From the NCBI RefSeq assembly GCF_003434305.1, contig NZ_QKKX01000009.1, positions 744,001 to 808,000 on the forward strand: a stretch of DNA of 64,000 nucleotides, given 5' to 3'. Of this stretch, positions 54,620 through 62,950 are shown piece by piece (the first letter of the stretch is position 1; the number at the start of each line of letters is the position of its first letter). The DNA comes from Micromonospora sp. MW-13. GTDB lineage: Bacteria > Actinomycetota > Actinomycetes > Mycobacteriales > Micromonosporaceae. Under the pieces are notes generated by a model. The model worked only from the letters and a program-made list of their open reading frames with translations, made no database searches and was not told where the DNA came from. The position numbers and the translations under genes are program-made.

Positions 54620-55672
54620 ATGGTCTTCAAGAAGTTGTTGAGCGCGTTCGGCGTGGGCGGTCCCACCGTGGACACAGTCCTGGTCAACCCGAACACCCGG
54701 CCGGGTCTCGCCCTCGACGGTCGAGTCAACCTGGTCGGCGGGGACGCGCCGGCGGCCATCGAGCAGATCGTCGTCGGCCTGGTCACCCGGGTCGAGATGG
54801 AGAGCGGCGACGGCGAGTACGCCGGCGTGATGGAGTTCCACCGGCTGCCGGTCTCCGGGGCGTTCGAGCTGGCCCCGAAGCAGCAGCTCTCGATCCCGTT
54901 CCAGCTTCCGGTGCCGTGGGAGACCCCGATCACTGACGTCTACGGCCAGCGCCTGCACGGCATGACGATGGGGCTGCGTACCGAGGTGGCGGTGGCCCGG
55001 GCGGTCGACAAGAGCGACCTCGACCAAGTCAACGTCCACCCGCTGCCCGTGCAGGAGCGGATCCTGGACGCCTTCGCCCGGCTCGGCTTCCGGTTCAAGG
55101 GGGCAGACCTGGAGCGCGGCCACATCCGCGGCGTGCACCAGACGCTGCCGTTCTACCAGGAGATCGAGTTCTTCGCCGCGCCGCAGTACGCGCAGGTCAT
55201 CAACGAGGTCGAGCTGACCTTCGTGACCAGCCCGCAGGGGATCGAGGTCGTGCTGGAGTGTGACAAGCGGGGCGGCTTCCTCAGCGCCGGCCACGACGTC
55301 TTCGGCCGGTACACCGTCGCGCACACCGACGCCGACCGGGTCGACTGGGTGCAGGTCGTCGACGGCTGGCTCCAGCAGACCACGTCCCACTACGGCGGCC
55401 TGCGCGCCCAGGGCTTCGGCGCCCCGCAGGGCTTCGGCGCGCCCCCCGGCTACGGGGCCCCGCACGGCTACCCGACGCAGCACGGCCACGGGGGCCACGG
55501 CCACGGCCACGGCCACGGGCACGGGGGCCACGGCCGGGGCGTGGGGATGGGCGGCATCGTCGCGGGCGCGGCGCTCGGCGCGGTCGGCGGAATGGTCGCC
55601 GGCGAGATGATCGAGGACGCGGTCGAGGGTGACTTCGCCGAGGACTGGGGCTTCGGCGGCGACGAGGAGTGA
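54620..55672 (+). CDS. Spo0M-like (SpoOM/arrestin-fold) protein with His/Gly-rich tail
   Basis: A 350-residue protein. Residues 1-240 match the Spo0M family (MVFKKLLSAFGVGGPTVDTV; PFQLPVPWETPITDVYGQ), an arrestin-like two-lobed fold linked to sporulation control in Bacillus and common in actinobacteria. The tail has repeats of QGFGAP/PPGYGAP, a His/Gly run (about 286-310) that could bind metal, and a glycine-zipper segment GGIVAGAALGAVGGMVAGEM suited to membrane or oligomer contacts, ending acidic. ATG 54620 with GGAGGG upstream. Role in this organism unknown. Confidence 0.87.
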   Translation: MVFKKLLSAFGVGGPTVDTVLVNPNTRPGLALDGRVNLVGGDAPAAIEQIVVGLVTRVEMESGDGEYAGVMEFHRLPVSGAFELAPKQQLSIPFQLPVPWETPITDVYGQRLHGMTMGLRTEVAVARAVDKSDLDQVNVHPLPVQERILDAFARLGFRFKGADLERGHIRGVHQTLPFYQEIEFFAAPQYAQVINEVELTFVTSPQGIEVVLECDKRGGFLSAGHDVFGRYTVAHTDADRVDWVQVVDGWLQQTTSHYGGLRAQGFGAPQGFGAPPGYGAPHGYPTQHGHGGHGHGHGHGHGGHGRGVGMGGIVAGAALGAVGGMVAGEMIEDAVEGDFAEDWGFGGDEE

Positions 55673-55680
55673 CGTACGAC

Positions 55681-55713
55681 GGTGGCCCTCCGGGAGAATC
55701 CCGGAGGGCCACC
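55681..55713. terminator. terminator between Spo0M-like gene and next convergent gene
   Basis: A perfect 15-bp stem, GGTGGCCCTCCGGGA / TCCCGGAGGGCCACC, with a 3-base loop, 8 bases after the Spo0M stop and 26 bases before the facing stop codon. Confidence 0.85.
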
Positions 55714-55739
55714 GTGCTGCTCGGAGCTGATCGGTCCGG

Positions 55740-56111
55740 TCAGTGCCGGGCCTTGCGCTCCGCGCCGCTGCGGAAGTTGCTGCCGGCCTTGGCCAGGCCC
55801 CGGCTACCGAGGTAACCGATGGTCAGCAGCGTGATGAAGAACCAGGCCTGCGGGGCGCGGAAGATGTCCACGCCGACCGAGTTCTTGCCCACCAGGTACG
55901 ACGCGGCCAGCACGCCGATCACCGCGGCGGCGTAGACCCAGAACTCCGTCGTCAGGAAGGCCTGCTTCGTCTCCGTGCCCGGCGCCTGCATCGGCTCGCG
56001 GTGCCCGTCGTGCATCATCGGCATCGGGCGGGTGGGTGCCTCCTGCATCGCGCGGTTCGGCGCTTCCTGGGTCCGGTTCATCGGCCTGGTGGATGCAGCC
56101 TGCGTGCTCAT
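55740..56111 (-). CDS. small membrane protein
   Basis: A 123-residue protein. The N-terminal half (1-48) is a polar Met/Pro/His-rich region with repeats of the type RTQEAP-NRAMQEAP-TRPMPMM, probably flexible and perhaps metal-binding. Two predicted membrane helices follow (VYAAAVIGVLAASYLVG, about 58-74, and AWFFITLLTIGYLGSRGLA, about 88-106) and a basic tail. ATG 56111 has GAGGAGGA upstream. Similar proteins occur in other actinobacteria; function unknown. Confidence 0.75.
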   Translation of the reverse strand: MSTQAASTRPMNRTQEAPNRAMQEAPTRPMPMMHDGHREPMQAPGTETKQAFLTTEFWVYAAAVIGVLAASYLVGKNSVGVDIFRAPQAWFFITLLTIGYLGSRGLAKAGSNFRSGAERKARH

Positions 56112-56395
56112 CTTGTCCTCCTCAGGATGCGATGAGTCCTACCTGCGCTCCCTCGCCCCGCTACCGCGGTTCGGCCACGGCACGGTTCGCTCTCTCGGCG
56201 GGGGCACCTCCCGACTACCCAGGGGTGCCGGCGAAGTAACACCCGCCGGAACCTCGGATGGCGGCGCCCGTACCGCACCGTGCGGGGCGTACGTCCGATC
56301 CGCGAGGTATCCGGGCTCTGCTGCGGGCGGAGGGCGCGGGGTTTGGCCGGCCGGTCCCCGGGCACGCAGGACGATCCGACAGTTCTGCGGAGGTG

Positions 56396-56809
56396 ATGGA
56401 CGTGCGTGAGGACGACACGATGCGGGAGTCCGCCCGCAAGGCCGAGCAAAGGATCGCCGGCGGTGTGTACGGCGAGGGGGCCCTCGACGAGGTCACCGTG
56501 CCGCAGACCGACGAGACGCGGATCCTCCAGGAGGAGGACCCGGACGACCCGGCGCACGTCCCGATCGACCCGGAGGTGCTGCGCGACGGCGGCCCGACCC
56601 GGGGTCAGGGCGCGCTCACCACGACCGGCGGCACCGCCGGCCCGGCGAGCGCCCGGCGGGTGGCCCGCCAGCCGGAGCGGCACCCGGGCAAGGTCGCACC
56701 GACCACCACCGGTGACGCCACCACGGGCGGCCTGAGCACCCCGGCGGGCGGCTCGACGAGTGACCAGTCGAGCAGCGCCAGCCAGGTGGGCGACTTCACC
56801 ACCGAGTGA
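56396..56809 (+). CDS. hypothetical hydrophilic protein
   Basis: A 137-residue acidic, low-complexity protein: an N-terminal part with EQRIAGGVYGEGALDEVTVP and the acidic PDDPAHVPIDPEVL (about 47-62), then a Gly/Thr/Ser-rich, probably disordered tail. No domain recognised. Codon use is genome-like. ATG 56396 is close to GGAGG; GTG 56402 (two codons later) gives better spacing and is an alternative start. Function unknown. Confidence 0.65.
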   Translation: MDVREDDTMRESARKAEQRIAGGVYGEGALDEVTVPQTDETRILQEEDPDDPAHVPIDPEVLRDGGPTRGQGALTTTGGTAGPASARRVARQPERHPGKVAPTTTGDATTGGLSTPAGGSTSDQSSSASQVGDFTTE

Positions 56810-56830
56810 CCGCCCTGGCCTGGGCATCAC

Positions 56831-56871
56831 CCCGGACAGCCACCGTCCCGCCAGGACGGTGACTGTCCGGG
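56831..56871. terminator. bidirectional terminator
   Basis: CCCGGACAGCCACCGTCC / GGACGGTGACTGTCCGGG forms an 18-bp stem with one mismatch and a 5-base loop, between the convergent hypothetical and HelD genes. Confidence 0.85.
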
Positions 56872-56887
56872 ATCCACGGAGGTCGGG

Positions 56888-59179
56888 TCAGGCGACGCGC
56901 AGGACGCCGAGGCGCTGGGTGGCGCGGGTGAGGGCGACGTACAGGTCGCTGTGGCCGCGCGGGGACTCGGCCACGATCCGCTCCGGGTCGACCACCAGGA
57001 CGGTGTCGAACTCCAGCCCCTTGGCCTGCCCCACGGTCAGCAGCACCACCCGGCTCTCCAGCTCCGGGTGCTCGCCGACGGCCGCCTCCGGCAGCGCCGC
57101 GACCAGGGCGGCGCCCAGCTCGTCGACCCGGCCGCCGGGGACGATCACCCCGAGCCGCCCGTCGGCCAGCCCGGCAGCCTCGGCCACCGCGGCGTCGGTC
57201 AGCTCGGCGGCCAGCCGGTCCCCGGCGACCGTGCGGTCCCACGGCGACACCCCGCTGCGGCGCACCGAGCGCGGCGGGCGTAGCTGCGGGTCGATCTCGG
57301 CCAGCACCCCGGCGGCCAGCGCCATGATCTCGGCGGGCGTGCGGTAGCTGACGGTCAGCTCCTCCAGCCGCCACCGCTGCGCCACGTACGGCTCCAGCGC
57401 GTCCGCCCAACTCGGCGTGCCGGCGAGCGCGCCGGTCTGCGCCACGTCCCCGACGATCGTCATCGACCGGCTCGGGCAGCGGCGCATCAGCAGCCGCCAG
57501 GCCATCGGCGACAGCTCCTGCGCCTCGTCGACGATGACGTGCCCGAACGCCCAGCCCCGGTCGGCGGCGGCGCGCTGGGCGGTGGTCAGCCCGTCGGACT
57601 CCTCCTGGCGCTCCAGCAGCCGGTCGGCGTCCAGCAGGTCGGTGACGCCGAGGATCTCGCCGCCGTCGGCCTCGTCCTCCACGTCGATGGAGCGGGAGCC
57701 CCGGGCGATCTCCAGCACGCCCTCGGCGTACTCGCGCTGGAGCGCGCGGATGCGCTGCCGGCGGGCGGCGGCGGCCCGGTCGTCCTCGCCGAGCAGCTCG
57801 GCGGCCTCGTCGAGCAGCGGCGCGTCGGCCGGCGTCCAGCCGCCCGGCTGGCGGTGCAGCAGGGCCCGTTCGGCGTCGGTCAACTCGGGCGCGGCGGCGG
57901 CGATCCGGTCGGGGTCGGCGTACAGGTCGGCGAGCAGCCGTTGTGGGGTGAGCACCGGCCAGAGCCGGTCCAGTGCGTCCCGCACCCCGGACTCCTCGCG
58001 CAGCTCGCGGCGGATCTCCGCGATGTCGGCCTCGTCGAGCAGGTTCTCCCCGCCCAGCGGGTCCGCGCCGATCCGCTCGGCCACCTGGTCGGCGAGGGCG
58101 TGCACGATCTCGACGTCGAAGACCGCGCGGGCCAGGTTGTGCGGGCGGCCGGTGCGGCGGGCCCGGTCCCGGGCCGCCCGGACGGTCTCCGGTGCCAGCC
58201 GCAGCACCTCCCGCTCGACCTCGATCTCCAGCGGCTCGTCGGGGACCCACTGCCGGTCCCGCACGGCCGCGGCGAGCACCTGCGCCATCTCGGCGCGGCC
58301 CTTGACCGCCGCGGCCCGCGCCGACTCGTCGCGGCGGGCGCTGACCCCGGGGAAGAGGTCGCCGGGGGTACGCAGCAGCACGCCCGTCTCGGCCAGCGCC
58401 GGGAGCACCTGCGAGATGTAGCGCAGGAACGTCTCGTTCGGGCCGACCAGCAGCACGCCCCGGCTGGAGAGCTCCCGCCGGTGGGTGTAGAGCAGGTACG
58501 CCGCGCGGTGTAGGGCGACGGCGGTCTTGCCGGTGCCCGGGCCGCCCTGGACCACCAGCATCCCGGGCAGGTCGGCCCGGATGATCCGGTCCTGCTCGGC
58601 CTGGATGGTCTCGACGATGTCGCGCATCCGGCCGGTCCGACCGGCGTTGAGCGCGGCGAGCAGGGACGCCTCGCCGGTCAGCTCCTCGTGCGCGGTGGGG
58701 GAGGCGGTGGCCAGGTCGAGCACCTCGTCGTTGAGGGCTGTCACCTTGCGCTGCCGGGTCCGCAGGTGCCGGCGCCGCCGCACGCCCTGCGGGTTGGCCG
58801 CGGTGGCCAGGTAGAAGGCCCGGGCGGCGGGGGCCCGCCAGTCGATCAGCAGCGGGTCGTAGTCGCCGTCGGTGTCGAAGATGCCGATCCGGCCGATGTA
58901 GTGGCGGGCGTCGTCGTCGGTGTCCAGCCGGCCGAAGCAGAGCCCGTTCTCCACGGCGGAGAACTGCTCGACCTGCTCGGCGTACATCCGTACGGAGCTG
59001 TCCCGCTGGGACCGGGCCTGGAGGGTGCCGCCGGTGGTGCGCAGTTCCTCGGCGAGCCGTCGGGCGGCCTGCTCCCGCATGCCGTCCAGCCGGTTGTAGA
59101 GCATGGAGACGTACTCCTGCTCGGGGCCGATCTCGTCGTCGTGCCGTAGCTCGTCGGGACCCGCGGAGTGCCTTGACAA
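56888..59179 (-). CDS. helD: HelD/HelR-like UvrD-family ATPase (RNA polymerase recycling)
   Basis: A 763-residue SF1 helicase-like ATPase. An N-terminal antiparallel coiled coil (about 20-60; EQEYVSMLYNRLDGMREQAA) and a GRIG-x-DWRAP region are typical of HelD. Walker A is QGGPGTGKTAVALHRAAYLL (about 213-232), Walker B FGHVIVDEAQELSPMAWRLL, and the helicase motifs GDVAQTG, VSYRTPAEIM and LYVALTRATQRL follow. Known HelD/HelR proteins release stalled RNA polymerase and can protect it from rifamycins. Start is TTG 59179 with AGGGAG at correct distance; no in-frame ATG fits. No rifamycin-associated element was found upstream. Confidence 0.9.
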   Translation of the reverse strand: MSRHSAGPDELRHDDEIGPEQEYVSMLYNRLDGMREQAARRLAEELRTTGGTLQARSQRDSSVRMYAEQVEQFSAVENGLCFGRLDTDDDARHYIGRIGIFDTDGDYDPLLIDWRAPAARAFYLATAANPQGVRRRRHLRTRQRKVTALNDEVLDLATASPTAHEELTGEASLLAALNAGRTGRMRDIVETIQAEQDRIIRADLPGMLVVQGGPGTGKTAVALHRAAYLLYTHRRELSSRGVLLVGPNETFLRYISQVLPALAETGVLLRTPGDLFPGVSARRDESARAAAVKGRAEMAQVLAAAVRDRQWVPDEPLEIEVEREVLRLAPETVRAARDRARRTGRPHNLARAVFDVEIVHALADQVAERIGADPLGGENLLDEADIAEIRRELREESGVRDALDRLWPVLTPQRLLADLYADPDRIAAAAPELTDAERALLHRQPGGWTPADAPLLDEAAELLGEDDRAAAARRQRIRALQREYAEGVLEIARGSRSIDVEDEADGGEILGVTDLLDADRLLERQEESDGLTTAQRAAADRGWAFGHVIVDEAQELSPMAWRLLMRRCPSRSMTIVGDVAQTGALAGTPSWADALEPYVAQRWRLEELTVSYRTPAEIMALAAGVLAEIDPQLRPPRSVRRSGVSPWDRTVAGDRLAAELTDAAVAEAAGLADGRLGVIVPGGRVDELGAALVAALPEAAVGEHPELESRVVLLTVGQAKGLEFDTVLVVDPERIVAESPRGHSDLYVALTRATQRLGVLRVA

Positions 59180-59210
59180 GCCGTCTCCCTAGTGATTAAA
59201 ATTCCAATCG

Positions 59211-59239
59211 GAACGGCAATTATCAGCCGTTCTTTTTTT
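59211..59239 (+). terminator. intrinsic-terminator-like hairpin with T-tract in an AT-rich island
   Basis: GAACGGC (59211-59217), loop AATTATCA, GCCGTTC (59226-59232) and seven T residues (59233-59239) make a textbook intrinsic terminator on the plus strand. The 59193-59260 stretch is far richer in A/T than the rest. It lies between the divergent helD and SGNH genes, so it would act on a leader transcript of the latter, or serve as a helD operator on the other strand. Confidence 0.55.
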
Positions 59240-59325
59240 GTGCCTGAACTGCAAAAGATACCGCGCGACGACCTCTCCCACCAAGCGGTCGGGCGGGGCC
59301 ACGCCGCCGGGGACGGAGTCGCGCG

Positions 59326-59952
59326 ATGTTGCTGGGTGCCGGTCAGCGGATCGTCTTCATCGGGGACAGCATCACCGACTGCGGCCGGCGGGACGCCGCC
59401 GCTCCCTACGGCAACGGGTACCTGAGCCTGGTCCGCGCGTTCGTCGACGCCCGGTACCCGGAGCGCGAGCTGACCTGGGTCAACCGGGGCGTCAGCGGCA
59501 ACACCGTCCGGGACCTGGCGGCCCGCTGGAACGCCGACGCGATCGGCGAGCGCCCCGACTGGCTCGTCGTGATGATCGGGATCAACGACATCTGGCGCGC
59601 GTTCAGCCCCGGCCGGGAGGCCGAGGCGGTGCCGATCGACGAGTACGAGCGCACCCTGCGCACGCTGTTGCGCCGGGCGGTGGACGCCACCGGGTGCCGG
59701 CTGGTCCTCGCCGACCCGTTCCTCATCGAGGCGGACGTAGACGAGCCGCAGCGCGCCGAGACCGACCGGTACGCCGCCGTGGTGGCCGCCCTCGCCAAGG
59801 ACTTCGAGGCGGTGCACGTGGCCACCCAGGCGGCCTTCGACCGGGTGCTGCGGCACAGCCCGTCGAGCCGCTGGGCCGACGACCGGGTGCACCCGGGGCT
59901 GCCCGGCCACGCGGTGATCGCGGACGCCTTCCTGACCGCCCTGACCGCCTGA
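59326..59952 (+). CDS. SGNH/GDSL hydrolase family protein
   Basis: A 208-residue esterase/lipase-fold protein. Block I FIGDSITDCGR holds the catalytic Ser; GVSGNTVRDL is block II (Gly), GINDIWRAFS block III (Asn) and DDRVHPGLPGH block V with the Asp-His pair. No signal peptide, so it acts in the cytoplasm, possibly deacetylating a sugar or small ester; related actinobacterial enzymes hydrolyse acetylated xylo-oligosaccharides. ATG with GGACGGAG upstream. Divergent from helD. Confidence 0.9.
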   Translation: MLLGAGQRIVFIGDSITDCGRRDAAAPYGNGYLSLVRAFVDARYPERELTWVNRGVSGNTVRDLAARWNADAIGERPDWLVVMIGINDIWRAFSPGREAEAVPIDEYERTLRTLLRRAVDATGCRLVLADPFLIEADVDEPQRAETDRYAAVVAALAKDFEAVHVATQAAFDRVLRHSPSSRWADDRVHPGLPGHAVIADAFLTALTA

Positions 59953-60026
59953 GGCCCGCCCGCCTTTGCCGCCTGAGGCCCGGCCGGCCCGCCCTGGTCG
60001 CCCGGTCCGCCGGCCGCGCGTCGCGG

Positions 60027-61799
60027 TCAGCGGCGGTTGGTGCAGACCTGGCCGGTCCGGCCGACCGTCTCCACCGACCACACCACCGCGACGGTGAAGC
60101 AGTAGTCGGCGGTCCGGTCCAGGCCGTAGACCAGCAGGCTCGTGCTGCCCGGCGGGAGGGTCTCGAACGCGCGCGGCTCCTGCCCGGACTGGCCCCGGGC
60201 GAGCACCACCGGCCCGTTCGCGCCGGCCGGGTACGTCCAGCGCAGCGCGATGTTGTCCCGGTTGTCCCGGAGGGTGAACCCGCCCGGCGGGGTGCCGGGG
60301 GACGCGGCGGCCCGGGGACTGGCCGGCGCTCCGCCGGACGGTGAGACGCCGGACGGGTCGCTGCCCGGGGCGCCGGAGCCCGGCGTGCCGGTGACCGAGG
60401 TCGACGGGCCGGGGGTCGGGCCGTCGACCCGGGCGACCCCGGCGATCACCGCCGCCGCGCCGAGCACCACCACGGTCACCCCGCCGAGCACCACGAGCGG
60501 GGTGAGTCGGCGCTGTGGTGGTGCGGGCGGGCGGGGGACCAGTACCGGGAGCAGCCGGGAGCGGTCCTCCCGGGTCACGGGCGGGTGCACGGCCCGCACC
60601 CCGGCCGGCTCGTCGGCGGCACCGGCCAGGCCGACGACCGTCGGGGGCAGCGAGTTCGCCGCCGGCCATCCCGGCTCGTCCGGCCACCGGTCGTCGTCCG
60701 CCGGGTACGACTGGCCGCCCCGCGCGTCGCCGTCGCGGGCCCACCGCTCGTCGTCGGCGCGGGCCGGGCCGCCGGGCGCGGCGTGTTCCCGGACCCACGG
60801 GTCGTCCTCGGCGGTCTCGGGTGCGGCGGGGTCCCGGGTCCACGGGTCGTCGTCGGCCGCGCGGCCGGGAGCCTCCCCGGGCCATCCCTCGTCGCCCCCG
60901 GGGCACGCGGCGGCCCCTGCCGCGGTGTGCTGGGCCGCCTCGTCCGGGGGCGTCCGGGGAGCCGGCACGCCCGGCGGGTGCGGGTCGTCTTCCGGCGGCC
61001 ACGCCGGTTGGTACGTCGGCGGCCCCTCGGCGGCCGGCGGGACGCGGGCCGCCGGGACCACGGGTGCCTCCGCGGGCTCCTCCCGGTCGGCCGGGGGCGT
61101 CCGCGCGCAGACGTGGTCGGGGTTGGCGGCGGCCCGGGCCAGGCCCGCCACCTGCACGGCGAGCGGGTCGTCCGGGGCGAGGTGCTGCCGGCACAGCTCC
61201 CGGGCCAGGGCCAGGTGGTCGTGCGCCTCGGCGAACTCGCCGCAGTCACGCTGCATCGCCCCGAGCCGGGCCAGCATCTTGATGCCGCTGGGGTGGCCGT
61301 CCCCGTACACCTCCCGGTGCAGTTCCCAGGCGTCCTGCAACCGCTCCCGGGCCACCTCGCACTGGCCGCGGGCGTACTCCACGGTGGCCAGGTCGGCGTG
61401 GGCGGCCAGCACCCGCAGCGACTCCGGCCCGTCGGACGCGGTCAGCTCGATGATGACGTCGGAGTAGAGCCGGGCGGCGCGGGCGTAGCTGCCGACCCGG
61501 TGCAGCACCGCGGCAAGGGTCGCCGCCGCCGAGACCGTACGCGGGTCGGAGCGGCTGTACAGCCGGGTCGTCGCCGCGTAGGCGAACGCGGCCCAGCCCC
61601 GTGCCGAGTGGGGCTCGCCCAGCGCGACCAGCACCCGGGCCTGGAGGCCGGCGGCGTCGGCCAGCTCGGGGGAGGCGTGGTCGGGGCGCGGATCGGCGTC
61701 GCTCAGCGCGTCGGAGAGTAGCTGTTGCGCGCCGGCCAGGTCGCCGGCGGACACCAGGTGGTGCGCCTGGCCGGTCAGATCACCGAAGGCGGAGGACAC
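60027..61799 (-). CDS. tetratricopeptide and fibronectin type III membrane protein
   Basis: A 590-residue protein. Residues about 8-225 are tetratricopeptide-like helical repeats (GDLAGAQQLLSDALSDADP, ARAARLYSDVIIEL, AEAHDHLALARELC). A long Pro/Asp/Trp-rich disordered linker follows (about 230-425), then one membrane helix (LVVLGGVTVVVLGAAAVIAG, about 438-457), a Pro/Ser spacer and a terminal fibronectin III-like domain (about 500-590) with two Cys. The TPR part is cytoplasmic and FN3 outside. Partner unknown. The GTG start has no clear ribosome site; a TTGTAC-18-CACGAT promoter 5 bases before it is possible. Confidence 0.82.
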   Translation of the reverse strand: MSSAFGDLTGQAHHLVSAGDLAGAQQLLSDALSDADPRPDHASPELADAAGLQARVLVALGEPHSARGWAAFAYAATTRLYSRSDPRTVSAAATLAAVLHRVGSYARAARLYSDVIIELTASDGPESLRVLAAHADLATVEYARGQCEVARERLQDAWELHREVYGDGHPSGIKMLARLGAMQRDCGEFAEAHDHLALARELCRQHLAPDDPLAVQVAGLARAAANPDHVCARTPPADREEPAEAPVVPAARVPPAAEGPPTYQPAWPPEDDPHPPGVPAPRTPPDEAAQHTAAGAAACPGGDEGWPGEAPGRAADDDPWTRDPAAPETAEDDPWVREHAAPGGPARADDERWARDGDARGGQSYPADDDRWPDEPGWPAANSLPPTVVGLAGAADEPAGVRAVHPPVTREDRSRLLPVLVPRPPAPPQRRLTPLVVLGGVTVVVLGAAAVIAGVARVDGPTPGPSTSVTGTPGSGAPGSDPSGVSPSGGAPASPRAAASPGTPPGGFTLRDNRDNIALRWTYPAGANGPVVLARGQSGQEPRAFETLPPGSTSLLVYGLDRTADYCFTVAVVWSVETVGRTGQVCTNRR

Positions 61800-61859
61800 G
61801 CCCCATCGTGGCCGTCCCGCGACAATATGTACAACCCCCCGACTATCGCGATTCGGCCA

Positions 61860-62309
61860 TCATCTGGTCAGGTGGTCGGCGAGCGCCTCGCTGATCCGGC
61901 GGAGCTGGTCCACCTGGGCCGGGCTGAGCGCGTCGAAGAGGTGCCGGCGCACCCCCTCGACGTGGCCGGGCGCGGCGGCGGCGAGCGCGGCGAACCCGGC
62001 GTCGGTGAGCACGGCGACCTGCCCGCGTCGGTCGGTCGGGCAGTCCTCCCGCCGGATCCAGCCGGAGGCCTCCAGCCGGGTGGCGGCGTGCGACAGCCGG
62101 CTGCGCGAGGAGCCGGCCGCGTCGGCCAGGTCGCCCATCCGCAGCCGCCGGTCGGGCGCCTCCGAGAGCCGGACCAGGATCTCGTAGTACGCGTGCGGCA
62201 TGCCGGCGTCGCGTTGCAGCTCGCGGTCGAGCGTGTCCATCAGCGCCCGGGAGGCGGCGAGGTACGCCCGCCAGGTGCGCTGCTCGTCAGGGTCCAGCCA
62301 GCGGGTCAT
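61860..62309 (-). CDS. MarR family transcriptional regulator
   Basis: A 149-residue winged-helix regulator. The helix-turn-helix is RLRMGDLADAAGSSRSRLSH with the wing [20 protein letters not shown] 62309 was chosen among three close ATGs because TATGAT (62317-62322) ends 7 bases upstream, with TTGAGC (62339-62344) 16 bases further out. That -35 lies in the palindrome 62332-62345. It probably represses itself and the divergent VOC gene in response to an aromatic or electrophilic compound, as typical of MarR proteins. Confidence 0.88.
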   Translation of the reverse strand: MTRWLDPDEQRTWRAYLAASRALMDTLDRELQRDAGMPHAYYEILVRLSEAPDRRLRMGDLADAAGSSRSRLSHAATRLEASGWIRREDCPTDRRGQVAVLTDAGFAALAAAAPGHVEGVRRHLFDALSPAQVDQLRRISEALADHLTR

Positions 62310-62331
62310 GGCCCTCATCATAGCCACTCTT

Positions 62332-62345
62332 GTTGAACGCTCAAC
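62332..62345. promoter_or_regulatory. MarR-type operator in a divergent promoter
   Basis: GTTGAACGCTCAAC is a palindrome with 5-bp arms. On the plus strand TTGAAC (62333-62338) is the -35 of the VOC gene (-10 TAGCCT, 62356-62361). On the minus strand TTGAGC (62339-62344) is the -35 of marR. One bound dimer would close both promoters. Confidence 0.75.
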
Positions 62346-62368
62346 CAAATGGCGCTAGCCTGGAGGGC

Positions 62369-62890
62369 ATGGGAATCCACCGCCTCAACCACGCCGTCCT
62401 CTACGTCTCCGACCTGGCCCGCAGCGTCGCCTTCTACCGTGACGTGCTGGGCTTCCGGGTCATCCCGATGACCCCCGACGGGTTCCGGGGCGCGGCCTTC
62501 CTCCAGGCCCCCGGCTCCACCAACGACCACGACCTCGGCCTGTTCGAGCTCGGCCGGGCCGCCGGCCGCTCGCCCGCCGGCCGGTCCACCGTCGGCCTCT
62601 ACCACCTGGCCTGGGAGGTCGACACCCTCGACGAGCTCGCCGTCACCGCCGAGCGGCTGGCCGCCGCCGGGGCCCTGGTCGGCAGCTCCGACCACGGCAC
62701 CACCAAGAGCCTCTACGGGCAGGACCCGGACGGGCTGGAGTTCGAGATCGTCTGGCTGATCCCGGCCGACCGGCTCGACGACGACGCCCTGGCCGCCCGC
62801 AAGCGGATCGGCCGCCTCGACCTGGACCGCGAGCGCAAGCGCTACGGCGGTCAGACCCGTGGCGGAGTGGGCATCTCCGTTCCGGCCTGA
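62369..62890 (+). CDS. VOC family protein (glyoxalase/extradiol dioxygenase superfamily)
   Basis: A 173-residue protein with the paired beta-alpha-beta-beta-beta modules of the vicinal-oxygen-chelate fold: HRLNHAVLYVSDLARSVAFY at the N-terminus (metal His), then GLYHLAWEVDTLDEL and the C-terminal LYGQDPDGLEFEIVW with the metal Glu. It probably acts as a glyoxalase-like or dioxygenase-like metal enzyme. ATG 62369 lies 7 bases after TAGCCT. The divergent marR and shared operator suggest induction by its substrate. Confidence 0.9.
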   Translation: MGIHRLNHAVLYVSDLARSVAFYRDVLGFRVIPMTPDGFRGAAFLQAPGSTNDHDLGLFELGRAAGRSPAGRSTVGLYHLAWEVDTLDELAVTAERLAAAGALVGSSDHGTTKSLYGQDPDGLEFEIVWLIPADRLDDDALAARKRIGRLDLDRERKRYGGQTRGGVGISVPA

Positions 62891-62950
62891 GCACCCGCCC
62901 GGGTGGGGAGCCGTGTCCCGGCCCCGTGGGCGGTGCGGTAGAACGACACC

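Noticed and set aside
59180..59325. Rifamycin-associated element before the HelD-type gene.
   Set aside because: No inverted repeat of the GGGGCTTGC...GCAAGCCCC type is present; only the AT-rich hairpin described above was found.
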